A stretch of 64,000 nt of DNA from Arthrobacter alkaliphilus (GTDB taxonomy: Bacteria > Actinomycetota > Actinomycetes > Actinomycetales > Micrococcaceae): positions 31,516 through 95,515 of the forward strand of contig NZ_JAKEEC010000016.1 of the NCBI RefSeq assembly GCF_021483235.1, written 5' to 3'. The notes under the pieces were generated by a model. It was not told where the DNA came from. It worked only from the letters and a program-made list of their open reading frames with translations, and ran no database searches. Numbering within the stretch: the stretch's first letter is position 1; each line of letters opens with the position of its first letter. Made by a program: the position numbers and the translations under genes. Below, piece by piece: positions 8,995 through 17,402 of this stretch.

Positions 8995-9276
8995 CTAGCC
9001 TTGCTGCCGGCGCACTTCCCGGTTCCGCAGCCAGCGGCGGGCAAGGTCCACCGCGGCCCAGATACCGGCGAGGGGGGACAAAACGACCACGCCGTAGATG
9101 AAGATCAACCACGTCAGGATCGCCAGGGGTTGCTGCGCTCCGCTCAACCAGGACAAGCCGCCAAGCAAGCCGATTGTCCAGAACAAAACAACGCCCACGA
9201 GCACTGCTCCCGCCGGAAAATACTCGCTCCTCACAACAGCCATCAGTGTCTCCACCGGCTGCCACCTGCCTTCCAT
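8995..9276 (-). CDS. Small membrane protein, unknown function
   Basis: This 93-aa protein has two or three hydrophobic segments (about 18-36, 47-66 and a short one just after), separated by a small loop, with a basic C-terminal tail (RRWLRNREVRRQQG) that by the positive-inside rule lies in the cytosol. I do not recognise a family. The ATG at 9276 is one codon inside a longer GTG-start frame at 9279. It lies upstream of the dehydratase gene with a 27-nt gap and diverges from the PBP gene. No catalytic residues are apparent. Confidence 0.6.
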   Translation of the reverse strand: MEGRWQPVETLMAVVRSEYFPAGAVLVGVVLFWTIGLLGGLSWLSGAQQPLAILTWLIFIYGVVVLSPLAGIWAAVDLARRWLRNREVRRQQG

Positions 9277-9448
9277 CACCGCACCCGAATTACTTCAGTA
9301 TGCCTCCGGAAAAACGCCGGACACCGGCAGCGCGCGGGCGAAGTGACGAACATAACCACGGCGGCCTCGCCGCCGCGGATTCCGGCCCCTATGTGACGGA
9401 CGGGGTAGCGGCGTACCCTGTAAGCACGCACGGTTGATAGCTGGAAAA

Positions 9449-11623
9449 ATGGCTCGGAAAAAGAACCCTAAACGTGGTTTCGCCAGTGTCCTGCGAAGGG
9501 TCTTCGGATTCTTCCTGGTGAGTGTTCTTTGCGGCGTATTGGCTGCCGGGCTGGCAGTCCCCGGGGTGGCGTCGGCCGGGATGGCCGTCAGCGGTTCGAT
9601 CCAGTACTTCGACCACCTCCCCGGTGATCTGGTGGTCAATTCGCCGTCGCAGTCCACCAAAGTGCTCACCGCAGACGGAAAGACGATCGCCACCTTCTTT
9701 GCGGAGAACCGTGTCCGGGTCAGCCTGGACCAGATGTCTCCCTACATCAAAGAGGCGATTGTCGCCGTCGAGGACAACCGCTTCTATGAGCACGGCGGCG
9801 TCGACCTCCAAGGGATCTTCAGGGCGCTGGCATCCAACCTCACGAAGGGCTCCAACGAGGGCGCGTCGACCCTGACCCAGCAATACGTGACCAACGTACT
9901 CAACGAGTCGCGCCTGGCGGCAGGCCAGACGGGACAAGTGGTGCTCAGCGGGCAAAAAAGCCTGGGTGACAAGGTGCGCGAAATGAAGCTCGCCATCGAA
10001 CTCGAGAAGAAATTCACGAAGGACCAGATCCTGGAGGGCTACCTCAACATTGTTTTCTTCAACCGGGACGCCTACGGCATCGAAGCCGCGGCACGGCACT
10101 TCTTCAGCGTTTCCGCCAAGGACCTGAGCCTTCCCCAGGCCGCCCTGCTCGCCGGCCTGGTCAACAGTCCCACCTACTACGACCCGTCCGTCCATCCGGA
10201 CAACGCCATCCAACGCCGCAACCTGGTGCTGGCCGACATGCTGGCACAGCACAAGATCCAGCAAGGGGAGTATGCGGCCGCCGTGGCGACGCCCCTCAAG
10301 CTCACCATCACGCCGGCGAAGCAGGGCTGCGCCGGCGCGGAGATGGCGGTGTACTTCTGCGACTACATCTCGCACCTCATCCTCAACAACCCTGCCTACG
10401 GTGCCAGCGCCTCGGACCGGGAACAGCTGCTGTACCGCGGCGGCTTGACGATCACCACCACTTTGGACAGCCGCCTGCAGGCAGCGGCACAAGCCCAGGT
10501 TGATGCCACGGCAGGTGCGAACCCGGACAAATGGGGAGCCTCCTTGGTCACGGTGCAGCCCGGCACGGGCAAAATCCTGGCCATGGCACAGAACACGGTG
10601 TTTCTTGCCGAGCCCGGCAAATTCGATTCCCAACTCAACTTCAACGTTGATTCCAAAGACGCCAACGGCAATGACTTGAACGGAGCCGGAGGGTTCCAGC
10701 CAGGTTCCGCCATGAAGCCGTTCACTTTCACCGAGTGGCTCAACGAGGGCAAGTCCATAACCACTGTTGTGGACGCCTCGCGGAGGGAATATCCACTCGG
10801 ATTCCCCTGGAGGGACAGCTGCGGGAAGGTCCTGGGCGGGTACAGTACGGCCCAGAAAGCCGCAGGCTTAGGCACGGCTGACGATCTCCGCAACAACGAC
10901 GAGGGGTATTACCGTCCGATGCCCGTCAACTATGGCCTCTACAACTCCATCAACACCGCAACGTTTGCCGAGGCAGCCCAACTGGACATCTGCGGCATCC
11001 AGAAAGTGGTGGATGCGGTCGGCCTTCACAGCGGCGTGGACAACGCGCCCGTGAACATGCACCAATTGGGCAACCTCCTCGGCGGCACCGAAGTGGCTCC
11101 CCTTGTCCTGGCCGATGCCTTTGCCACCTTCGCCGACGACGGCACGTACTGCGGGCCGATCGCCATTGTGGGCATCACGGATCCATCCGGCGCGAAGCTG
11201 CCGGCCCAAGCCAGTTCATGCCATCCGGCTATCAAGCCCGAGGTTGCCCGCGGCGTCAACTCGGTTCTCCAGGACGTCCTGAAACGCGGCTCCGGCGTCT
11301 ACATTCAACCGAAAGTCCAGGACTTGTTCCCCACCGCGGCAAAGACGGGAACGAATAACAGCAACGGCTCCACGTGGGTGGTCGGGTACACCACGGGGAT
11401 GGCCACGGCGTCCTTCTTCGGCGACACCATGGCAGGACAGAACCGGACCGGCCGGAACGTCACCATCAACGGCAAGTTCTACCCCGTAATCGACGGCTAC
11501 ATGCTGGCTGGTCCGCAATGGGCCAACTACATGACGCAGGTCGGTCGCCTTTATCCTGCAGCGCCCTTCCCGGGGCCACCTGCGTCCATGATTGGGACGC
11601 CCACGCCCAGTCCTTCCCCCTGA
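9449..11623 (+). CDS. Class A penicillin-binding protein (bifunctional transglycosylase/transpeptidase)
   Basis: It polymerises and crosslinks peptidoglycan outside the membrane. The protein (about 724 aa) starts with a basic cytosolic tail (MARKKNPKRGF) and one transmembrane helix. The GT51 domain shows VEDNRFYEHGGVD (about 105-117, catalytic Glu) and GASTLTQQ. The transpeptidase domain has FQPGSAMKPF (SxxK, about 418-421), a SIN motif in LYNSINTATFAEAAQ (SxN) and AAKTGTNNS (KTG, about 630). The C-terminus ends in a Pro/Ser/Thr-rich tail with no PASTA repeats. I chose ATG 9449; an in-frame TTG at 9434 is possible. The gene stands alone, diverging from the small membrane protein. Confidence 0.92.
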   Translation: MARKKNPKRGFASVLRRVFGFFLVSVLCGVLAAGLAVPGVASAGMAVSGSIQYFDHLPGDLVVNSPSQSTKVLTADGKTIATFFAENRVRVSLDQMSPYIKEAIVAVEDNRFYEHGGVDLQGIFRALASNLTKGSNEGASTLTQQYVTNVLNESRLAAGQTGQVVLSGQKSLGDKVREMKLAIELEKKFTKDQILEGYLNIVFFNRDAYGIEAAARHFFSVSAKDLSLPQAALLAGLVNSPTYYDPSVHPDNAIQRRNLVLADMLAQHKIQQGEYAAAVATPLKLTITPAKQGCAGAEMAVYFCDYISHLILNNPAYGASASDREQLLYRGGLTITTTLDSRLQAAAQAQVDATAGANPDKWGASLVTVQPGTGKILAMAQNTVFLAEPGKFDSQLNFNVDSKDANGNDLNGAGGFQPGSAMKPFTFTEWLNEGKSITTVVDASRREYPLGFPWRDSCGKVLGGYSTAQKAAGLGTADDLRNNDEGYYRPMPVNYGLYNSINTATFAEAAQLDICGIQKVVDAVGLHSGVDNAPVNMHQLGNLLGGTEVAPLVLADAFATFADDGTYCGPIAIVGITDPSGAKLPAQASSCHPAIKPEVARGVNSVLQDVLKRGSGVYIQPKVQDLFPTAAKTGTNNSNGSTWVVGYTTGMATASFFGDTMAGQNRTGRNVTINGKFYPVIDGYMLAGPQWANYMTQVGRLYPAAPFPGPPASMIGTPTPSPSP

Positions 11624-11850
11624 GTTCCGGAATTCCCTGTCCAGCCGCGGAGTCCTCGAAGCGGACCGCCGCCGGGGGTACGAGGATTTCCTGTGAGTTC
11701 CGGAAGAGTTCGGCTACCCGCAATTGAACCTGCCATGAACTTTTCCGAAGCAAGGCCCAACTGTAGAGACGGATCCCTTCCGTGCAACAAGAATCATCCG
11801 GGGACGAATTCTCGATGGATAAGAACGCAATAGCGAAGGGTCTTGTTTCG

Positions 11851-13560
11851 ATGAAGACAGCCAAGAAAAACAGGCTTGCCACAGCCGCGGTCCTGGGGGC
11901 CGTGCTGATGGCCGGATCGGCGGTTGCGCCGGCGATGGCCGACGACGCTTCACGCGGCGGCCAGGACATCCAGGGCCAGCAGGGATCAGACAACAAGGGC
12001 CAAGGCGGCGAGGGCGAAACGTCGAAGCATGTCCTGCTGCTTTCGGTGGACGGGCTGCACCAGAAGGACCTGGACTTGTACGTGAAGAACCACCCGACGT
12101 CCGCGCTGGCGTCGCTGGTCAACCACGGCACCAGCTATACCCACGCCCAGACTCCCGTTCCCTCGGACTCCTTCCCCGGAATGGTGGGCCAGGTGACCGG
12201 TGGAAATCCCGGGACCACCGGCGTCTACTATGACGACACGTTCAACAGGGCACTCCTGCCGGCGGGTACAACGGACTGCAAGAACACCGCGCCGGGCGCA
12301 GAAGTGGCCTTCACCGAAGGGGCGGACAAGGACCCGAACGCCCTCGACGCCGGCCAAGGCCTGACCGGGCTTCCAGGCAGCATCCTGAACATGACCGGAC
12401 AGCCCGGCGCGCTCCTCGACCCGGCCGCACTCCCGGTTGACCCCGCGACGTGCAAGCCGGTCTACCCGCACCAGTACTTGAAGGTGAACACGGTGTTCGA
12501 GGTGGCGAAGAGCGCCGGCCTGACCACGGCATGGTCGGACAAGCACCCCGCATACGAGATCCTGGGCGGCCCCTCCGGCAAGGGCTTGGACGACCTGTTC
12601 GCCCCTGAGATCAACAGCGTCGCCCCGGCTCCCTTCAACGGCGACTGGACCAAGGACAACGCCGCTACCCAGCAGTACGACGGCTACAAAGTCCAGGCCG
12701 TGCTCAACGAAATCGACGGCAAGGACCACTCCGGCACCAAAACAGCTGCAGTGCCGGGCATCTTCGGGATGAACTTCCAGTCCGTCTCGACGGCCCAGAA
12801 GCTCCCGACGTCGGACGGCCTCACCGGCGGTTACCTTCAGGGCGGCACCGTTCCCGGCCCGCTCTTGAGCAAGGCCCTGGACTTCGTCAACGCCTCTGTC
12901 GGGAAGCTCGAGTCGGAGCTGGCGGCTTCCGGCCACGCAAAGGACACCACCGTGATCCTTTCTGCCAAGCACGGACAGTCGCCGATGGACCCCTCGACTC
13001 TGACGAGGGTGCCTGACAGCGCAATCATCGACGGCCTGAACGCAGCATGGAAGTCGGCCCACCCCGGCTCCGCTGACCTCGTGGCCTTCTCCACCAACGA
13101 CGACATCATGCAGCTGTGGCTCGCGGACCACTCGCAGGCCGCGGCGCAGTTCGCCAAGGACTACCTTGCAGCGCACCCTGCTGCCGGTAACGACATCAAC
13201 GGTGCCGCCAAGACCGTGGCAACCTCCGGGTTGAGCAAGGTCTACGCGGGCAGCGAAGTCGCAAACTATTTCGGCACCCAGACCAGCGATGCACGCTACC
13301 CGGACATCCTGGGCATCGCCCAGGCCGGCGTGGTCTACACGGGCGGCAAGGGCAAGATTGCTGAGCACGGCGGAGCCAGCGCGGAGGACCGCGACGTGCC
13401 GCTCGTGGTCTCCGGCGCCAACGACGAACACGCCCGGACCGTGACCACCGAGGTCGAGACGAGCCAGATCGCGCCGACCATCCTGAAGACCCTGGGCTTG
13501 GACCCGAACAAGCTGCAGGCTGTACGTATCGAGGGAACCAAGGCTCTCCCGGAGCACTGA
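11851..13560 (+). CDS. Secreted alkaline phosphatase-superfamily phosphodiesterase/pyrophosphatase
   Basis: This 569-aa exported protein is of the type I phosphodiesterase/nucleotide pyrophosphatase group. The chosen ATG 11851, with GAAGGG 10 nt upstream, begins a signal peptide (basic MKTAKKNR, hydrophobic core, probable cleavage after APAMA). The first metal-binding block is LLLSVDGLHQKDLD. The nucleophile region is TPVPSDSFPGMVGQVTGG, a C-terminal metal-binding block is SAKHGQSPMD, and a late block GKIAEHGGASAEDRDVPLVV carries the final His ligand. The likely role is hydrolysis of phosphodiesters or nucleotides outside the cell; the substrate is not determined. Two earlier in-frame ATGs (11782, 11815) would lengthen the N-terminus. 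A strong hairpin follows the stop. Confidence 0.85.
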   Translation: MKTAKKNRLATAAVLGAVLMAGSAVAPAMADDASRGGQDIQGQQGSDNKGQGGEGETSKHVLLLSVDGLHQKDLDLYVKNHPTSALASLVNHGTSYTHAQTPVPSDSFPGMVGQVTGGNPGTTGVYYDDTFNRALLPAGTTDCKNTAPGAEVAFTEGADKDPNALDAGQGLTGLPGSILNMTGQPGALLDPAALPVDPATCKPVYPHQYLKVNTVFEVAKSAGLTTAWSDKHPAYEILGGPSGKGLDDLFAPEINSVAPAPFNGDWTKDNAATQQYDGYKVQAVLNEIDGKDHSGTKTAAVPGIFGMNFQSVSTAQKLPTSDGLTGGYLQGGTVPGPLLSKALDFVNASVGKLESELAASGHAKDTTVILSAKHGQSPMDPSTLTRVPDSAIIDGLNAAWKSAHPGSADLVAFSTNDDIMQLWLADHSQAAAQFAKDYLAAHPAAGNDINGAAKTVATSGLSKVYAGSEVANYFGTQTSDARYPDILGIAQAGVVYTGGKGKIAEHGGASAEDRDVPLVVSGANDEHARTVTTEVETSQIAPTILKTLGLDPNKLQAVRIEGTKALPEH

Positions 13561-13579
13561 TCAACCGCGCTTCACACAC

Positions 13580-13624
13580 GGAGGGGTTCCACGGCCGGAA
13601 AGCCGAGGAGCCCCTCCCTGTTTT
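13580..13624 (+). terminator. Rho-independent-type terminator after the secreted phosphodiesterase
   Basis: The arms GGAGGGG (13580-13586) and CCCCTCC (13611-13617) enclose a smaller inner hairpin CGGC/GCCG and are followed by CTGTTTT. The T run is short, as is usual in high-GC actinobacteria. Confidence 0.7.
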
Positions 13625-13731
13625 CACCCGACCCTTGGCCGGACGAAATGGACCGTTCCGCTTCCGAAGCCGGTACACGCACTGATGCCCCGTCTGCTTA
13701 CAATCAAACGACAGCAACTACTGAGGGAACC

Positions 13732-14073
13732 ATGAAGAAAATCACCACAACCCTGCTCGCGGCCGGGCTCCTCCTCTCCGCTTCAGCCTGCTCGGCATCG
13801 CAGCAGCTGAGCACCCAAGACACCTGCAGCAGGGTCAAGACCGTCATCTCGAACCCCACGAACACCAATGACAAAACGGGAACCATCCGGGTAGCCAACC
13901 AGCTCCGCCCGATCGAAACCGTGTCCTCGGATGAGCTGAAACCCACCCTGAAGACGCTGGTGGACTACCTCGACGAGTCTTCGAGGGACAATCCGGACAC
14001 CGCGAAGCTCAATGCCATGAAGAACGACTACCAGAACGCGGGCGCCAACTACGGCAAGTACTGCGGCGGCTAA
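13732..14073 (+). CDS. Small lipoprotein, unknown function
   Basis: This 113-aa predicted lipoprotein starts at ATG 13732 after GAGGGAA (13723-13729). The signal peptide is MKKITTTLLAAGLLLSASAC, with the lipidated cysteine at residue 20. The mature part is a small helical domain with two further cysteines (about 30 and 111; DTCSRV and KYCGG), which could form a disulphide outside the cell. No enzymatic motif is visible. Similar small Cys-containing lipoproteins occur widely in Arthrobacter-type genomes without assigned function. The gene ends 3 nt before the convergent RHH-like gene. Confidence 0.75.
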   Translation: MKKITTTLLAAGLLLSASACSASQQLSTQDTCSRVKTVISNPTNTNDKTGTIRVANQLRPIETVSSDELKPTLKTLVDYLDESSRDNPDTAKLNAMKNDYQNAGANYGKYCGG

Positions 14074-14076
14074 ACA

Positions 14077-14376
14077 CTAGAGTGCGGTGTGCTTCCCGAA
14101 CGGATGGTGGCCGGTGGCTGGCTGTCCGTGGCTCCCCAGCCACTCGGACAGCGCCTCGCGAAGGATCTCGCTGGGCGTAAGACTGAGGGATTGCGAAGCC
14201 GACTCCAAGGCACGGTCCAGCTCCTCAGGGATCTGGAAATCCAGCGCGGAAGGTTGGTCGTTTTCCCGGGGATCGGCAGGCAAACCAGTACCGCGCAACA
14301 GCTTGCCGACCACCGGCTTCGTGTCGTTTTCGGTCCAGGCTGAAAGGCGCTCGAAATGAGTCACATCTCGTGTCAT
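14077..14376 (-). CDS. Putative ribbon-helix-helix regulator, 99 aa
   Basis: Starting at ATG 14376 with a strong GGGAGGG site, this 99-aa protein has a disordered N-terminal half (TENDTKPVVGKLLRGTGLP) and a C-terminal segment ALDFQIPEELDRALESASQS followed by LSLTPSEILREALSEWL. This matches a ribbon-helix-helix DNA-binding fold: a short strand, then two helices with the second starting at the TPSEI turn. RHH proteins bind as dimers to tandem repeats. A perfect 14-nt tandem duplication sits 71-98 nt upstream of this start codon, consistent with autoregulation. There is no obvious toxin gene beside it, so it is probably a regulator, not a toxin-antitoxin antitoxin. The family call rests on pattern alone. 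Confidence 0.55.
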   Translation of the reverse strand: MTRDVTHFERLSAWTENDTKPVVGKLLRGTGLPADPRENDQPSALDFQIPEELDRALESASQSLSLTPSEILREALSEWLGSHGQPATGHHPFGKHTAL

Positions 14377-14436
14377 GATTTTCCCTCCCAACAATTAAGC
14401 ATCCTCCGTTGGCGGGCCACAGTCACCATCTGTGAG

Positions 14437-14474
14437 TAATTACTCTCTAATTACCGCGAGCTAATTACCGCGAG
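14437..14474. repeat. Tandem 14-nt direct repeat upstream of the RHH-like gene
   Basis: CTAATTACCGCGAG occurs twice back to back (14447-14460 and 14461-14474). A third TAATTAC core lies at 14437. The AT-rich repeat cores stand out in GC-rich DNA and are placed as an operator for the divergent RHH-like gene would be. Confidence 0.65.
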
Positions 14475-14809
14475 GTTACTGCCGAAGGGCACTCAGCGCT
14501 CCGTATCGGCATCGCCGTGGATGAGCCGGGGAGAGGCCGACCGGGCCCGTTCAGAGACCCAGGAGTCGCGGAACGGACCCGGCGCTCACGCTTGTTGGTG
14601 AGACCGCGACGGACATCGATCAGCCAGGGCTGGTGCCGTCAGAGTGATCTTAGGGCTTGCTGCGATTCCGGTCTAGGGAGCCGGACGCCCGGGGTCGTAA
14701 CAGCCCGCAAGGGACGCGCCGAGATGCCTTCGTCCGGTCTTTCCCTCCAGAAGGCCTGGTGGGAGGATGCCTATAGGCGCGAGCAACGACGAGAAGGACG
14801 GGATGCGGC
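14475..14809. other. Intergenic region, no gene recognised
   Basis: The 335 bases before the CYTH-CHAD gene contain no convincing coding frame; an open frame from 14517 runs into the CYTH-CHAD gene in another phase and resembles no family. A GC-rich imperfect hairpin pairs CCGTTC with GAACGG (about 14550-14580). The motif CCTATAGG near 14770 could serve as a -10 region. The rest looks unstructured. Confidence 0.4.
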
Positions 14810-16315
14810 ATGTCGACCCAGGAATCCGTGGAAACAGAACGCAAATACGACGCTGACTTGGAAACGCCTCTTCCCGCGTTCGAGGACATCGCCGGCGTCG
14901 AACAGGTTGCAGAGCCTGCCGATCATCAACTCGAGGCCGTCTACTTCGACACCGAAGGACTCGTTCTTGCCAAGCACCGCATCACTTTGCGGCGCCGCAC
15001 CGGCGGCACCGACCCAGGCTGGCATGTGAAACTGCCGGCAGAGCGGGACAACCGGGTGGAGATCCACGCGCCGCTGGGCCAGCCCGAGATCGTCCCCGAC
15101 GAGCTGGCGGAGCGGCTCCTCGTCTTCACCCGCGGCGAGGAGCTCAGGCCCGTGGCCCGGATCCACACCCGTCGCACCTTGCACCGGCTGCACGGCAGCG
15201 AGGACGTCACCCTGGCCGACTTCGTCGATGACCACGTCACGGCCGAGACTTTGCACCCAACGCAATTGGAGCGGCAGTGGCGGGAATGGGAAATCGAGCT
15301 GGTACACGGCGACCAAGCCCTGTTTGATAGCGCGGAGCGCGTATTGTCGGGGACCGGCGCAAGCCGATCACGGCAGGTTTCCAAGCTGGCCCGCGCCTTT
15401 GGAACTGCGTGGCCAGCCGCCGTGCCGGCGCCACCGAAGGCCCGTCCGAAGGGTTCCGCCGGGGACGCAGTACTTGCCTATATCGCCGCGCAGATCGCTG
15501 TCATCACGGAATTGGACTCCGGAGTCCGGCAAGGCGCCGACGACGCCGTTCACGGCATGCGCTCCGCAACGCGCAGGCTCCGCTCCACTTTGTCCGCGTA
15601 CGGCAAGCTCTTCGACGCCGACACCACCGACCAGCTCAAGGCCGAACTGAAATGGCTGGGCAAGGTCCTGGGCAAGGCCCGCGATGCCGAAGTGCTGCGC
15701 GACCGGATCGGGGAACTGCTGAATGAGCAACCGGACGGCTCGGTACCCGCTTCAGCCGCCAGCAGGATCCATGACGAACTCGAGACCTCCTTCAATTCCG
15801 GATATCGCGAGATGCTCCGTGCATTGGAAACAAAACGCTATTTCCGGCTCCTGGAGTCCCTGGAGCAATTCCGCGACGAGCCTCCAACAAAGGCTCGTGC
15901 CGGGAAGAAGGCCCGCCCCCTCACCGCTAAGCTGGCCGGCAAAGCGATCAAGCGGATGCGCAAGTCCCAGAAGGCGGCCGCCGGGCAAACCGGCGTCGAA
16001 GGCGACAAGGCATTGCATCAGGTCCGCAAAGACGCGAAGCGGCTGCGCCATGTGGCCGAAGCGCTGGAGGACGTCCACAAGAAACCGGCCGTGAAGCTGG
16101 CACGTAATGCACAGAAGATCCAGAAGATCCTAGGAGAGCACCAAGACAGCGTTGTCAGTCGCTCAATACTGCTGCGGCTCGCGAACCATGCCGACGGACC
16201 GGCGCAGGACAACTCACCATACGGTCCGCTGCTCGCTGCCGAAGAGCAGCGAGCAGCCGACTCCGAGGCCCGCTATGAAAAGCTCGCCAAGAAGAAGCGC
16301 CTTCAGCCCCTGTGA
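14810..16315 (+). CDS. CYTH and CHAD domain-containing protein
   Basis: This 501-aa cytosolic protein has two domains. The N-terminal CYTH domain (about 1-205) starts with the ETERKY signature (residues 8-13), the ExExK-type triphosphate-tunnel motif, followed by LRRRTGGTDPGWHVKLP. The C-terminal CHAD domain (about 225-500) is a helical bundle with conserved basic His-containing helices (GADDAVHGMRSATRRLRSTL, ALHQVRKDAKRLRHVAEAL). CYTH domains hydrolyse or bind triphosphorylated molecules, and CHAD domains bind polyphosphate granules; a role in polyphosphate metabolism is therefore likely but not shown. A purine-rich sequence (GAGAAGGACGGGA) precedes ATG 14810. It stands alone in its orientation. 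Confidence 0.9.
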   Translation: MSTQESVETERKYDADLETPLPAFEDIAGVEQVAEPADHQLEAVYFDTEGLVLAKHRITLRRRTGGTDPGWHVKLPAERDNRVEIHAPLGQPEIVPDELAERLLVFTRGEELRPVARIHTRRTLHRLHGSEDVTLADFVDDHVTAETLHPTQLERQWREWEIELVHGDQALFDSAERVLSGTGASRSRQVSKLARAFGTAWPAAVPAPPKARPKGSAGDAVLAYIAAQIAVITELDSGVRQGADDAVHGMRSATRRLRSTLSAYGKLFDADTTDQLKAELKWLGKVLGKARDAEVLRDRIGELLNEQPDGSVPASAASRIHDELETSFNSGYREMLRALETKRYFRLLESLEQFRDEPPTKARAGKKARPLTAKLAGKAIKRMRKSQKAAAGQTGVEGDKALHQVRKDAKRLRHVAEALEDVHKKPAVKLARNAQKIQKILGEHQDSVVSRSILLRLANHADGPAQDNSPYGPLLAAEEQRAADSEARYEKLAKKKRLQPL

Positions 16316-16369
16316 TGAACGCAACTACAGGGAAGGAAGCTGAGCGGCCATTGGGCCGGCTTCAGGGGC

Positions 16370-16672
16370 TCAGCCTTCGCACTCTACGCAGTACGCGTGG
16401 CCGTTCTTTTCACGGGCAATCTGGGAGCGGTGACGGACGAGGAAACACGAATAGCACGTGAACTCGTCTTCCTTCTGGGGAACGACGGCGATGACGAGTT
16501 CTTCGGCCACGAATTCGCCGCCTGGAACATCGTTCCCTTCGAAGGCATCGGCTTCGTCCAGCTCCCGAACGACGCTGCGGGCATCCGGAGCGTTGGCGGA
16601 CTGCAGGGCCTGAAGTGACGTGCTTTGGGATTCCGCGACGTCGGAGCGGAGTTCGTCGTAATCGGTTGCCAC
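16370..16672 (-). CDS. DUF4193 family protein with zinc-ribbon-like cysteines
   Basis: This 100-aa acidic protein is typical of the actinobacterial DUF4193 family: it begins MATDYDELR and ends in a four-cysteine module, C73-x2-C76 (FTCYSCFLVRHRSQIA) and C95-x2-C98, spaced to bind one zinc ion. The middle is strongly acidic (LDEADAFEGNDVPGGEF). The start is GTG at 16672, supported by the conserved family N-terminus instead of by a ribosome-binding site. Relatives are near-universal in actinobacteria and their function is not established. Confidence 0.85.
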   Translation of the reverse strand: MATDYDELRSDVAESQSTSLQALQSANAPDARSVVRELDEADAFEGNDVPGGEFVAEELVIAVVPQKEDEFTCYSCFLVRHRSQIAREKNGHAYCVECEG

Positions 16673-16813
16673 CTGAGGTTATCTCTTCTCTTGTATATTT
16701 CCTGGCGAATGTGCAACATACACCATCCAGCTGCTATTCCCCACATAGTGGCAAAAATCGTCGCCCGATCGGCGCGAGGGTTCCCGACGGCGGAACGGGG
16801 CCGGGGCGCCCGA

Positions 16814-17323
16814 TCAGGCCTTGCGTCCGCCGCCAGCTCCGGGATCACGTCCGGCCTGGCGGCCGAGATCGCGGTGGAGGTCCACGTCCAGTCCGTGGCC
16901 ACTGGCGAGTTGCGCGAGCAGCACCTCAAGCTGGCCGTTCTGCTCCGCTGTCAGGGGGGCCAGAAGCTCCGCCTCATGTTGTTCCGCGATACCGCGCAAT
17001 TCACGCAGCACGCGCTTGCCGGCGTCGGTGAGGTGGAGTTCGTAGTTCCTCCGGTCCGTGCTGCTGCGCACCCTGTCCACGAGCCCGCGGTCTTGGAGTG
17101 AGTCGATGAGTGTGACAACCCGGCTCGGGACGGCGCCAAGCCTGTCGGCCAGGGAGCGCTGGCTCAAACCAGGAGCGCGTCCGATCAGGCGGATGACACC
17201 GGCATCGCTCGGCGTCAGGCCGATCTCCCGTGTGCGGTCGGCAAAGCGCGACGACGCGACGGCGCCGAGCTGCGACAAGAGAAAAGCGGTCCGTCTCGAC
17301 CGGCCAGGTGTGGCGAAGTCCAT
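16814..17323 (-). CDS. MarR-family transcriptional regulator
   Basis: This 169-aa winged helix-turn-helix protein shows the MarR layout: an N-terminal dimerisation helix, HTH around SDAGVIRLIGRAPGLSQRSL and LADRLGAVPSRVVTLIDSLQ, then the wing RVRSSTDRRNYELHLTDAGK with its conserved DRR, and a C-terminal helix. The tail is enriched in Gly/Arg. It is transcribed divergently from a membrane protein/SDR operon; a perfect inverted repeat lies in the 79 nt between the start codons, so it very likely represses that operon and itself. The ligand is unknown. ATG 17323 is the only good start. Confidence 0.88.
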   Translation of the reverse strand: MDFATPGRSRRTAFLLSQLGAVASSRFADRTREIGLTPSDAGVIRLIGRAPGLSQRSLADRLGAVPSRVVTLIDSLQDRGLVDRVRSSTDRRNYELHLTDAGKRVLRELRGIAEQHEAELLAPLTAEQNGQLEVLLAQLASGHGLDVDLHRDLGRQAGRDPGAGGGRKA

Positions 17324-17343
17324 GGATCAAGAATACATGCTTG

Positions 17344-17358
17344 ACAGAACAATTCTGT
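17344..17358. promoter_or_regulatory. Inverted-repeat operator between MarR gene and membrane-protein operon
   Basis: ACAGAACAATTCTGT is a perfect 6-bp inverted repeat around CAA. It is 21 nt upstream of the MarR start codon and 44 nt upstream of the divergent ATG at 17403. Size and symmetry fit a MarR dimer site. Confidence 0.7.
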
Positions 17359-17402
17359 AGGTGAACTATTTCATTAGTGATGCAATTACGAAAGGTTCAG
17401 CC

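Noticed and set aside
11621..11705. Direct repeat TGAGTTCCGGAA at 11621 and 11694 after the PBP gene
   Set aside because: The first copy overlaps the PBP stop and only 12 nt match; too little to claim an operator or mobile trace.
11986..13557. 523-codon open frame on the minus strand opposite the secreted phosphodiesterase gene
   Set aside because: Its composition is a mirror of GC-rich coding DNA; it has no family motifs and lies fully inside a gene with clear domains.
14517..15029. 170-codon frame upstream of and into the CYTH-CHAD gene
   Set aside because: No recognisable domain, overlaps a well-supported gene in another phase, weak start.
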